64,000 nucleotides of DNA from Cryoendolithus antarcticus (Eukaryota > Ascomycota > Dothideomycetes > Cladosporiales > Cladosporiaceae), in assembly GCA_002077065.1 (NCBI GenBank), contig NAJO01000013.1:558001-622000 (forward strand), written 5' to 3'. A program made the position numbers and the translations under genes. Shown piece after piece: positions 11,226 through 20,906 of the stretch. How positions within the stretch are numbered: position 1 is the stretch's first letter; each line of letters opens with the position of its first letter. A model generated the notes under the pieces. That model saw nothing but the letters and a program-made list of their open reading frames with translations, did not search any database and was not told where the DNA came from.

Positions 11226-12107
11226 ATGCCGGGCTTCGACTTCTCCAACCATAACCGCAACGCCGCCCTCCACGCAAAAGGCGTCCCCCTCCCCAAAGCG
11301 ACCTCGACCGGCACAACAATCGTCGGCTGCCTCTACGATGGCGGCGTCGTTATTGCAGCAGATACCCGCGCAACGAGTGGTCCCATAGTAGCAGACAAGG
11401 TAGGCTTGACCTTTGCATTTGCCTCCCAATATCATAGTGCTAACTTCGAGCCGTAGAATTGCGAGAAACTACACTACATCTCCCCCCAAATCTGGTGCGC
11501 CGGCGCCGGCACAGCCGCAGACACAGAATTCACCACCGCCCTGATAAGCTCGAACCTCGAACTGCACGCATTGTCCACAGGCCGCAAGCCGCGCGTGGTC
11601 ACAGTGATGACCCTGCTGAAGCAACATCTCTTCCGCTATCAAGGTCATATTGGCGCCTACCTCGTAGTGGCAGGCTGCGATCCCACAGGAGCGCATCTCT
11701 TCACTGTGCACGCCCATGGATCGACGGATAAGCTGCCCTACGTTACCATGGGGTCGGGAAGTCTGGCGGCCATGAGCGTCTTCGAGACGCAGTGGAGTCG
11801 GGACATGACACGCGAAGCTGCCGTGGCGCTCTGCGCGAACGCCATCGAGGCGGGTATCTGGAACGATCTGGGGAGTGGGAGCAACGTGGATGTTTGTGTG
11901 ATCACGAAGGAGAAGACTACACTTATGAGGAATTTCAAGACGCCTAATACGAGGGAGAAGAAGGTGCGGGATTACAAGTTCGCAAGGGGGACGACGGCGG
12001 TGTTGAGGGAGAAGGTTATGAGGAGGGAGGAGTTGGGGAAGTATATTGTTGTCGAGGACATTGAGGGGGAGAAGGTCGTGGGGGAGAAGATGGATGTTGA
12101 TGGTTGA
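11226..12107 (+). CDS. PUP1: 20S proteasome subunit beta type 2 (trypsin-like site)
   Basis: Two exons, 11226-11399 and 11457-12107, joined in phase 0 ([11 protein letters not shown]), giving 274 residues. A 29-residue propeptide ends in Gly; autocleavage would expose Thr30 as the N-terminal nucleophile in TGTTIVG. Further hallmarks are [19 protein letters not shown] with the conserved Asp and Lys, [14 protein letters not shown], and [12 protein letters not shown] near the second active-site loop. The C-terminal extension ends in an acidic tail ([12 protein letters not shown]); in yeast Pup1 the long tail wraps the neighbouring beta-3 subunit. The sequence after TTIVG and the long tail point to beta-2 (trypsin-like), rather than beta-1 or beta-5. 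All residues needed for activity are present. The coding strand is not in doubt despite a long open frame on the opposite strand. Confidence 0.96.
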
Positions 12108-12277
12108 GCAAGGACGAGGGAACGGGGTATGAGAGAGTCGGATGGGTGATTCAGTGCAGGAAGTCAAAGTCTGCTGTGACGGCCGAACAGCGACTGCGGC
12201 CTGAATGGCGACAAATACAGCAACGCTAAGTATGCCAAAGAAACCCCACTTGTGCGCAATGCTGAGCTCTGAGAACG

Positions 12278-13063
12278 CTACTGCTCCATAGCGGCATACA
12301 AGTCCCTCGATTCCTGCACGTGAGGCTTCTTGAAGCACGTGCGCTCAATCTTCGACCCGAACAGTGCACGAGTCAGATCCATCAGAAACTCTTTCGGAAA
12401 GTCGTCCAGATTGCCAGCGAGCCATTTCGCGTGTCCACTAGCCGCTCAGCAAGCTGACATCAGCTGGCGGATGGTAGAGCCATCTGCCGTACCTTTGTGG
12501 ACGATGGTAACTGTTCCCTCGTTTGGGTACCAGTACTTGCCGTCGGTATCTGGCTCACATATCCGCGAGATAAGCGTGTCCAAGACGCAAAGTCTGAAGG
12601 ATATATCCTGGATGTATTCTCCAAACGCGTAGAGTTGGGCGAGAACACTTGTCGATGCCCCTGTGGAGAAGTCGTCTGGTACATCGTTGATGATAAGTGG
12701 ACCGCCATAAGCAAATCGTAGCCAGCGGCGTACGATGTCCGCACCAAAGTCGGGCAACTTGACGACATCTTTCTTCGTATTTTGCCAACTGCAGCAGAGG
12801 TTCAGTCAGGCGCTCGACTCGTGTGCTGCCTCGCCGCCTGCTTACGGCTTGCTCAATGCTGCCTAGAAGTACTTTGATTCCGCACGCAGGACCTCCTCAT
12901 GGGCGTTCAAGGTTGCTGCGTCGGCATCTACGCCCACTATGATCTTGCAGATGTCACCCTCGAAACCGTGTGCATGTCAATTCTGTGCGCGATTGTGAGC
13001 TGACGGGAATGCTCACCTGTACAGGACGGCGCTCTCGACTGGTCTCTTCTTCTCGTCGTCCAT
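12278..13063 (-). pseudogene. BTB/POZ-domain protein gene with two in-frame stops
   Basis: The minus strand translates to a fungal BTB protein broken by stops. A likely first exon starts at ATG 13063 (MDDEKKRPVESAVLY). Then comes GDICKIIVGVDADAATLNAH with EEVLRAESKYF, a TAG at 12865-12863, AALSKP, and an intron from about GTAAGC to TGCTGCAG. The frame resumes WQNTKKDVVKLPDFGADIVR and RWLRFAYGG, the typical BTB helix. It then runs to a TGA at 12448-12446 and resumes AKWLAGNLDDFPKEFLMDLT, ending at TAG 12280-12278. The sequence after both stops keeps the reading frame and looks conserved, so this seems a recently lost gene. Each stop could come from one C-to-T change (CAG to TAG, CGA to TGA). 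I could not find a clean join between the first exon and the BTB core. Sequencing error or stop readthrough remain possible. Confidence 0.7.
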
Positions 13064-13620
13064 GCTACTTGATGCTGGTCGAAGTTGTGTTGGGCGTTTT
13101 GTAATCCTGTACGTCCAAGGAGAGGTGGTGAAAAGTGAGCTTGGAACGCAATCAGAGGGTCTTAGACAAGGAAGGAGCGACCGCTAGACAGCCCCTCGCA
13201 CTTCGACTCACACTGTCACCGTGAGTGTACGTGCGCTCAGGGCACATTTGAACAGATCAAAGGCTTGAGAGAATTGTGCCGTTGCTGCTGATATCGCGCT
13301 CCTTGACGTGCTGTACCTGCGCATGCGCCATCCTCTATTGCTGACTCTACCATGACGGACAGGCTGCGCACCGCGCACAACCCGCAAGGCGCATGTCTCG
13401 CATCAGAGTCAGCCTTGCGTTACTGCTCCAAAGCCGCATACGACTCCTGCAGTCCCTTTTTCACCAAGTGAACACTTCTCGCGAGATAAGAGCAGCCCTC
13501 GGGGGCAAGTGAAGGAAGAGACGACGGCTCTGTTCCCACTGGCATGATTCTTGTCCGGTGTACGCTGTGCGGTGTGAAGTTCACGACATCGACGTGTAAG
13601 GCTCCATAGATGACCTCCCC
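13064..13620. other. Intergenic region
   Basis: Upstream of the BTB locus and downstream of TMA16. A 71-codon minus-strand frame (13409-13624) lacks any recognisable feature and I do not call it. Nothing else seen. Confidence 0.55.
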
Positions 13621-14160
13621 TCACGATCCACCCTTCGGCGGAAATTGGCTCGTTTTCACTCTCCCTTCACTGTCCACCCTTGCGAATCTCAGGTTTGCCA
13701 GCCCGGTCCACTCCCCATTCCACGCCTCCATCTTTTGCAGCGACTCAAAGTCTTGCAAATCCGGCATCCAGTACCCGCTCACGTATTCCTTCCTTTCTAC
13801 ATCCACCGCCTGCTCAAGCTGCACCTGCCTGGTGCTCTTCGGCCTGCCCTCCCTCCTCTCACGCCTCAGCTCCGCGAGCTCTTCATCGTGCCGGGCAAGA
13901 TATTCCTCGATCAGATGCTGGATTTCTGCAGTCTCGAAGGGATGCAGGACGTCGGGAAGCTGATCGCGGAAGAAAGCTGTGCGTTCTGTCCACTGATTAT
14001 TGGACATGCGCTGGATCTTGTTGCTGCGAGAGACTTTCTCATCCCGATTTCCTGCTCTGCGCAGACGGCGGGCATCGCGGGAGAACTCGTGTAGTGCGGA
14101 AGCTTTGGCACCCTTCTTCTTGTTGACGTGCTTTTGCACTTTTTGGAGGGATGACGGCAT
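13621..14160 (-). CDS. TMA16: Translation machinery-associated protein 16 (60S assembly factor)
   Basis: Single exon, 179 residues, close to the roughly 178 of yeast Tma16. The N terminus has the family signature SLQKVQKHVNKKKGAKASAL followed by HEFSRDARRLRRAGNRDEK. Next is a helical segment (NNQWTERTAFFRDQLPDVL, then ETAEIQHLIEEYLARHDEEL), a basic linker RRERREGRPKS, and the C-terminal motif EYVSGYWMPDLQDFESLQKM followed by WNGEWTGLANLRFARV. In yeast the protein associates with pre-60S particles in the nucleus. It lies head to head with EXO1, with 285 bases between the two starts. Confidence 0.94.
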   Translation of the reverse strand: MPSSLQKVQKHVNKKKGAKASALHEFSRDARRLRRAGNRDEKVSRSNKIQRMSNNQWTERTAFFRDQLPDVLHPFETAEIQHLIEEYLARHDEELAELRRERREGRPKSTRQVQLEQAVDVERKEYVSGYWMPDLQDFESLQKMEAWNGEWTGLANLRFARVDSEGRVKTSQFPPKGGS

Positions 14161-14445
14161 GTCTGCGTCTGATCTCGAGGATTGGAGAGGCTTGTATGGC
14201 TTTCAAATGCAGTGACGAGAAATTCAACATCGACATCTCGTCGGATGTTCGGAGCTTCCGGCCCAAGCTCCGCTGTACCTGACAGCGCGTCAAGGTCGCG
14301 TCTTCCCATCACGGACGGGCACATATGTCTTCTGGAATATGATAGCAGGCTGTAGCGACGCCCACTCGAAGCTCAATGACTCTCACAATGGCTCCTTGGT
14401 GACCTGATCGAGCTGTCTTGACTGCTCGCGAGGTCTGTCGCAGCA

Positions 14446-16720
14446 ATGGGCATTCAAGGTACCTTAATGCATCCCTGCAGTCCAGACAGCGCCCATGCTA
14501 ACACCCTAGACAGGTCTTCTTCCGCTCCTGAAGAGTATACACAAGTCGACACATCTCCGCAACTTCGCTGGTCAGACTATCGGAGTGGACGCGTATGGCT
14601 GGCTTCATCGCGGGACAGTCTCATGCGCCCTTGAGCTAGCCCAAGGCAAGCCTTCCCGAAGATGGGTCGACTTCTTCATGAACAGGGTCCGTATGCTCAT
14701 ACACTTCGGTGTCAAACCCTACCTCGTCTTCGATGGCGCCTACCTACCGAGCAAGTCTCACACGGAGAAGGAACGCTCTGCTCGACGAAAGGAAAGCAGG
14801 AAGCTAGGCCTTCAGCTACTCCAGGCTGGCAAGACTTCGCAAGCCCACCTGGAGCTGCAGAAAGCTGTTGATGTTACGCCGCTCATGGCTCGCGAGCTGA
14901 TCGAGGAGCTGAAGGCTATGGACGTGCCTTATGTCGTAGCGCCGTACGAGGCTGACAGCCAGCTTGCCTACTTGGAGCAGCAAGGAGTGATCAATGGTGT
15001 TCTCAGTGAAGACTCTGACTTGCTCGTCTTCGGCGTCCAATGCCTTCTGACGAAGCTCGATCAGTACGGCGAGTGTGTGATGGTGAGACGAGACGACTTC
15101 ACCTCGTGTAGAGAGGTTAGTCTGGTGGGCTGGAAACTTGACGACTTCCGCATGATGGCTATGCTTTCGGGATGCGACTACTTGCCTGGGATTGACAAGA
15201 TGGGACTCAAAACAGCATATCGCCTCGTACGCAAGCACAAGACGATCGAGCGTGTCATGAAGGCTGTGCAATTTGACGGCAAGATGAAAGTGTCTGCCGG
15301 CTATTTGGAAGCTTTCACAAAAGCTGAACAGACATTCTTATACCAATGGGTGTACTGTCCCGAGGCGAGGCAGCTTGTGAACTTGAACAAGGTCCCCAAA
15401 GAGCTGAACATCGACGACATGCCATATGTGGGTCACAATGTCGAATCTGCGATTTCTCAGGGAGTGGCGAAAGGAGATCTTGACCCAAATACCAAGAAGC
15501 CCATGAACTTCGTCAGCCGTGCGCCGTTCACGTCTCGACGAGCAAACACAATCCAGACGCCCAACGAGAAAGCAGGTAAACCCATCTCCGAGTTCTTTAA
15601 GGCGCAGCGAACACCGCTTGCAGAGCTCGATCCCAATGCATTCACACCGTCTCCTCATCAACGCAACCTCCTTGCTGCGCAGCGAGGTTCGGTTTGGTCG
15701 GCATCGCAGGCACCCGCCGTGCGACCTTCAAGTTTAGCTCGTACAGCCAGTATGCCCATGCCTTCATCGGCACCACAACCGTTACGACGGCTCCAAAGCG
15801 CTCAAGTGCCTGGCATCGGTAGTGCGCCGCCCAAAAAGGCACGGCTCTGTTCAGACGGCAATTTGGCATCCTCGACGAACGGTGATGTTGGGATCAATGG
15901 TGTCACTAGCCGCTTCTTTGGCAAAACGGGTAACACAGCCTCTCGCAGGGCGTCAGCGAAGAAAGACGAGTTCGAGCTGTGGTCGGACGACTCGATACAG
16001 GAAGACATGGCAGTGCTTGCAGACACACCTTCGCAGCCAGCACGCGAACTGTCAGCCGTTGCATCGCAGTCGCCCAAGAAGCGAAAGCGCTTCCAGGTGT
16101 TCGCTGACCCGGCGATTGACAGTGCTCAAAGTGCGGAGGACAGCCAGTCGACGACGCGAAGTGTATCGCAAGGCACAACAATATCGGCCCTTTCACAGAG
16201 CAGTAAGCAAGCAGCACTGACCACGCCTTTCACCTCGTTCGAGAGCGCCAGCAGTACAAACACTATCTTCAGCAAGGGTATAGCGACCACCATGACGCAA
16301 TTAACGTCAAAGTGGGCACACACGTCCTGCACCGCCCCCACGACTCTTCAAATGGCCAAGCCTGTCTCGGCACGACGAGCGACTGATCCTCCTCCCGATG
16401 CCAACCCTACACCACCGTTGACGACTTCGGTACCGCCTCTAGTCGGCTCAGAGGACGTTGTGCCAGCTTCCTCTCCACCACAGGCTGCCCATCCTCCTAA
16501 AGACGAAAGCGACGAGCAGATCATCGCGGACGAAGAATGGCTCGAGATCGAGCAACGCCCACTAGAGTTTGGCTCCGAGAGCGCTGTGAAAGGAAGTGAA
16601 GACATGATCGTGCCAGACAGTCCGCATAGCGTGCGGACCGATGCTAGCGACCGGGAGGAAGCCGGTGACGCACGGGAGAGGCTCAAGAGGCACTTTGGGC
16701 AATTTGCCTACTGTGCTTGA
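14446..16720 (+). CDS. EXO1: Exonuclease 1 (5'-3' flap/resection nuclease)
   Basis: A 13-nt first exon (14446-14458) encodes MGIQ plus one base. It joins over a 55-nt intron to a second exon at 14514, giving MGIQGLLPLLKSIHKSTHLR and a 739-residue protein. The N-terminal XPG nuclease region has D30 in IGVDAYGWLHRG and D78 in LVFDGAYLPSK. The internal XPG region has the acidic cluster YEADSQLAYL and GVLSEDSDLLVFG. The helix-hairpin-helix is GCDYLPGIDKMGLKTAYRL. These are the metal-binding and DNA-binding hallmarks of Exo1, rather than Fen1 or Rad2. The C-terminal half is long, Ser/Pro-rich and disordered, as in other Exo1 proteins, with a KKRKRF basic run that may serve in nuclear import. Roles known for the family are DNA end resection and mismatch repair. 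The tiny first exon is easily missed. Confidence 0.95.
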
Positions 16721-17208
16721 CGAGATCACGATCGAGTGGGTAACAGAGCATTCAGCGACTTGCCAATTTTCGATATCTTAGCGGGCGAGTGTGGAGACAA
16801 GCGTTTCAGCGAAGCATCGCATTCGGGTCAATTATTTCCTACTTCCTGTGTTCTCGACACGCGATCACGTTGAGCACATGGCATGCAATGTCGAGCGTTC
16901 AAGCGTTGTGGCGTCGTTTCACAATGTCTAGATAAACTCTCGCCAAGTCCACTGCCTCCACCAACTTGAACCTTCTTCATCCTACACACCTACGAGATCG
17001 GGCGGAGCACCTACAAGATAGCAGAGCTCCAGGTACCGCCAGGTGCCTGGCACGATCACGCCACAGTCGACATGATAGCGATAGGATCTGCGATGCATAC
17101 ACATGTGAGGTTGTGAACCTGGACTTCCTTCTCATCACCTATTTCCTATCGTCGCATCTGCCTCAAATTGTCTTTCGCTCAGATAGCTCACCACACAGAG
17201 AACCCAAC
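16721..17208. other. Intergenic region
   Basis: Between EXO1 and the first tetraspan gene, on the same strand. The frame of the tetraspan gene is open back to 16966, but that part looks like leader. No gene seen. Confidence 0.55.
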
Positions 17209-17881
17209 ATGCTCTCCTCCCTCACCTCACACCGCACCCTGCAGCTCTACCACCAAACCGCGAACCCAGCTCTCTACCTTCTACCTTGCCTTGCCGCGAC
17301 GCTTATAGCTCTCATTCTCTCCCTCGCCATCGGCTTTGTCGTCGGCTCCGAAACCGACAATGACATGGCTGACAGGTTCGCCGTACAAGCTCCCGTTGCG
17401 TATGGTCGAAGTCCGACTAAGCAGCGTATATAGCGCACGACTAGCGTCCATGCTTCCATGGCCGGCCGCCGCCTTCGTGTGGACGATAGTAGACCTCGCA
17501 GTCTGCAAGTGGGCTGCGTTGCATCCCATCGCGACTATCGTGTCAGCCACATTCAACGTACTGGGATACCTGGTCCTCGGATCATTAGGCGTGGCCTTAT
17601 TCTCGTGCGTACATCGTCATCGAAGGCAGCCAAGACGGACGATCACTGACTGTGAGTCGAACAGATGGGACAACATCGCCTGGATTCCTGGGGCGTGGCA
17701 ATTACTTGCTGTGGTACCGTGAGTCGTCCAGAGATGTGATGAGCCAAGCACCTCTTGCTAACATGTCGTGTGAACCTGCAGGTATGCAGTGTATCTGTAC
17801 GTTGGCGTTCGAGCATTTCGAGCTGGGAAGACGGCCGTGAAGTCGGAACCACTTGTCGGGGATGTGGACAACTCGGTATGA
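17209..17881 (+). CDS. Small four-TM membrane protein, tandem copy 1
   Basis: Four exons: 17209-17375, 17434-17604, 17665-17718 and 17782-17881. All introns fall in phase 2 and the frame closes on TGA at 17879-17881, giving about 163 residues. The fold shows four hydrophobic segments: PALYLLPCLAATLIALILSL with GFVVG, LPWPAAAFVWTIVDLAVC, SATFNVLGYLVLGSLGVALF, and AWQLLAVVPYAVYLYVGVRA. The loop WAALHPIATIV follows TM2 and a basic stretch (FRAGKTAVKSEP) follows TM4. No signal peptide cleavage site or known domain is evident. The gene at 18.65 kb has the same exon pattern and the same anchors (TANP...LLPC, PWP...W-T-VD, ALHP, A-WELL-like, YAVYL). I do not recognise the family. The exon model rests on splice sites plus agreement with the second copy. 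Confidence 0.75.
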
Positions 17882-18652
17882 TCAGATGCGTAAGAGGCGC
17901 GCGAGTGTTGCTGGCGAAATCTAGTAATACTGTGTAATGTGTAATGTCTGGATGGAAGCGTACATGTACCTACCTATCTTTCAAAATTGATCATCCAGCA
18001 GCTACCAATGACTGCAGAAAGCGCTTCTGGTCTGAGCTTACCGCACCGTGCTACGATCTAGCATCCCACTACTGGCGAAAGAGAGAGTCGGTATGGCGGT
18101 GCGGGTGACTTGTCGAGCAGCCGAACAGTCCCGTCGACAGCACTCACGAGTCTTGGCGAATGTACGCGCGTTATTAGGACGCCACCACACGGCAGGATAT
18201 TGCTATTGACTGCAGCCATTTTTGTCCCAGGGCTATAACAGAAGATACTGTGGCGACGCCCACATCTGAGAGGCTTCGTGTAGATACATACGACGAATGT
18301 GTAGGAGTAGGTACAGTATGTAAACACGAAACTTAGCTTCGTAGATGCTTTGCTAGTACAAGCCATTGCTTGTACACTACGCTATGGCACAATGCTTCTG
18401 CGCCAAGGAGCAGACGCTACTGCAGAGTACTCTATTAGCCCTGTTCCGATCATCAATGGCGCACTGCATGCCATGCAGCCAAGGCTTATAGCTGTCGGAC
18501 CTGCTTGAGACATTCCAAGTACGCGTGTACCTGTACCCCACCTTTGTATTGCTACACAGTCAGTACTACTCTGTCTATCGATCAAAGTTCCTGTGCTTCC
18601 CTTCACCAGAGTCCGGCAGCACACTCACGCCCGCGACTACGACGAGAACATC
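17882..18652. other. Spacer between tandem tetraspan genes
   Basis: Contains the 3' flank of copy 1 and the promoter of copy 2. Some AT-richer stretches occur (17930-18000, 18280-18330). No gene or obvious repeat seen. Confidence 0.55.
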
Positions 18653-19328
18653 ATGCTCGCCTCCTACCCCTCCCGCAGCACCACGCAGCTCTGGCACTCC
18701 ACAGCGAATCCTATCCTCTTTCTCCTACCATGCTTCGTCATGACGACAATAGCCTTAGTGGCAGCGTTCACGTTCGGCTTTCTGGAAGGTGCCGGCTACG
18801 GCAACACCTTTGGCGGGTTTGTTCGCTCAGTGCCACTGCACTGTTCACGGTGTCTCTTCACCTGCTGACTCCAACTCCTAGCGTACTGCTTGGCCTTATG
18901 GCGCCATGGCCTATCGTAGCCTTGATCTGGACGACAGTGGATGCCGTAATGTGCCGGCATAAGGCACTGCACCCTAAGCAAGCGATCGTGTCGGGATCCG
19001 TCATCGTGTTCGGCTACGTCGTTTTCGGTGCGATCTGCATAGGCGCCTGGTAGTACGTGCAAGCCGGGAGAAGAGTCGACAATGATTTATGAACGCTGAC
19101 TCTATGAGTGTGTAGCCGAGGAAATGTCGATTGGGTTATCGCGGCGTGGGAGCTGTTGTGCGCGATTCCGTAAGTCGAGTCGAAGCCGCTGTAGGCAAGT
19201 GTGGCGATACTGATGACCTTGTCACTAGTTACGCTGTGTACTTATGGGCGGCCGTACGTGCGCTGAAGGCTGGCAAGAAAGCTTCGAAAGCCGAAGCTCG
19301 CGTCCGTGGGCTGCAGAGTGAGACGTAG
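18653..19328 (+). CDS. Small four-TM membrane protein, tandem copy 2
   Basis: Four exons: 18653-18816, 18882-19049, 19116-19169 and 19229-19328. Introns are again all phase 2, at positions equivalent to those of copy 1, and the product has about 161 residues. Segments are PILFLLPCFVMTTIALVAAF, APWPIVALIWTTVDAVMC, IVSGSVIVFGYVVFGAICIG, and VIAAWELLCAIPYAVYLWAA. The loop HKALHPKQAIV matches ALHPIATIV of copy 1. The C-terminal tail is strongly basic (ALKAGKKASKAEARVRG). The two proteins share gene structure more than sequence, so the duplication is not recent. Function unknown. A plasma or organelle membrane protein with both ends in the cytosol is the simplest topology, which is inference. Confidence 0.77.
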
Positions 19329-19791
19329 CATCAGCAACGGGTAGTGCTCCGAGATGATGAGACGCACGTAATGATAATGCTTGACTTGGCCGTAGAGCGT
19401 AGTCGCTGGTACGGGGTTGATCTCTACCGGCCAAGCATTGATGCTGAGCAAATACCCTGTGCATCGGAAGCTGCAGCGTCTCGCTGTTCTGAAATTGAAG
19501 ACTGCATGCTGGGCACCCGCGTGTCTATGGTCAAGAGGGCCGTGATATTGAGAAGCGTGCCTCCACTCCTTTAACAGTCCGAAAGGTCCCCGTGCAACTA
19601 TCGACCGCATCAGGGACGTGAACGTCTAGTAGAATCGCCGTGGAGGAAGGCAACTTCAAGGCACGTCGTGTCGATCGTTCAACGTAGCCTCTCATCAATA
19701 GTTGGTGCAGTAGACAGACGTCGCGGCGTTCGATAGTAGTGCAGGCGAGCTTCAGAATTCTGAACATTGGAGCTAGTAGAGTAGACAGCGT
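19329..19791. other. Intergenic region, convergent tails
   Basis: Lies between the tail of the second tetraspan gene and the tail of RSA3. No gene or repeat recognised. Confidence 0.55.
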
Positions 19792-20274
19792 TCAGTCCTT
19801 GAGGCCGGAGTCGGTCTGTTTCATGCGATCCGCCCCTTGCCTCCCGCTTGCAATGGCCACCATCTCGTCAGGAGTGAATGTGTCGACTCCCTGTCCAAGA
19901 GCACGGACAAGCACATCAACACTCCTCTCCCCCTTCCAGTCGTTCGCAGTCCTCAGTCGCTCGAGGTCATCGGAGAATTCGCGCGTAGCCTGCTTCAGAT
20001 AGAAAGCCTGGAAGACCTGCTCTGAAGTCTGCTTTGGGGCAGCACTGGATAGTGGTGCGGGAGAGGGCGAAGGCGAGCCAATGTCTGCATCACCAGCAGG
20101 TTCTGTCGCCGTTAAGGCTGGCTTGGATGATTTGACTGTTTTCGCTGGAGGCGCGGCGTCCGAGTCCGAAGATGAGTTTTCTGACGACGACGAGGACGAA
20201 GAGACCTCGGTGCGGGCTTTGCGATTGCGCTTCTTCTTCGCTGGCCTCGAACTTGACGATACCCGAGTGGCCAT
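19792..20274 (-). CDS. RSA3: Ribosome assembly protein 3 (Rsa3-like)
   Basis: Single exon, 160 residues. The N terminus is basic (RPAKKKRNRKAR), then Ser/Asp-rich and disordered. The conserved part is at residues about 90-150: SEQVFQAFYLKQATREFSDD followed by LERLRTANDWKGERSVDVLV and RALGQGVDTFTPDEM. This is the Rsa3 core pattern (FYL...T.E..DDL..LR...DF...SV.VLV.AL..G). In yeast Rsa3 is a nucleolar factor with Dbp6 in early 60S assembly. Start chosen at the first ATG, which precedes VSSSSRPAKKK. The region upstream is shared with the divergent vWA/DUF2828 gene. Confidence 0.88.
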   Translation of the reverse strand: MATRVSSSSRPAKKKRNRKARTEVSSSSSSSENSSSDSDAAPPAKTVKSSKPALTATEPAGDADIGSPSPSPAPLSSAAPKQTSEQVFQAFYLKQATREFSDDLERLRTANDWKGERSVDVLVRALGQGVDTFTPDEMVAIASGRQGADRMKQTDSGLKD

Positions 20275-20906
20275 ATTGTGTTTGTAGCAAGAAAAAGAAT
20301 CGTGTCAGCGTTTCAAATGATCTTAATACCATGACTTATTCAAAAGGCCTGCCCGGTCCGAGCGTTTTAGCCTGAGAACTGAGGCCAAAGTTCTGTGATC
20401 CTCACTCCATCGCTGAATGACGTCATTCACTCTCTTCCTCCAACTACCTCCCGAAGACGATTTGCCCGTGACTCTCAACGTCAGAGCACTGATTGTCGCA
20501 GCGTATGGCTATCCTATAGGCCGACTTTTCCAACGAGCTTCAAAGGATTCGAGTCGGCCGCTGCTGATTTCCCTTCACATTTCCATTGCGGTGTCCCACT
20601 TGGATGGCGCTGAGATGCTTCGTTGTGACTCGATCGAATTGACTCTTATACGACACTGAGTTGCATGTAAGTTATACAGCGGAGCACGCTTGTAATCTTA
20701 TCTCGTTCACTCTTCTCTCCTACTTCTGATCCCCACAGCTCTTGCAGCTGTACGTTGACGCAGGTGCAACTTGGCTATTCTGTTTGCACATTGAGAGGCC
20801 AGCAAACAGCACTCACCTTGATCTACAGCGCTTTATCCACTGCTACCACCGCATACTTCTTATTCCATTGCTAGACCCACGGTCTGACTGCGCAGACACA
20901 GCAGTC
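20275..20906. other. Divergent promoter region, RSA3 / DUF2828 gene
   Basis: 632 bases between two divergent starts. The frame of the right-hand gene is open back to 20742, so an N-terminal extension of up to 55 residues is possible. A pyrimidine-rich run ending in CCCCACAG at 20731-20740 could be the acceptor of an intron in the leader. No gene. Confidence 0.5.

Noticed and set aside
11469..12338. 289-codon minus-strand frame opposite the proteasome beta-2 gene
   Set aside because: It is a mirror of the strongly biased codons of PUP1, is Leu/Arg/His-rich, and has no domain.
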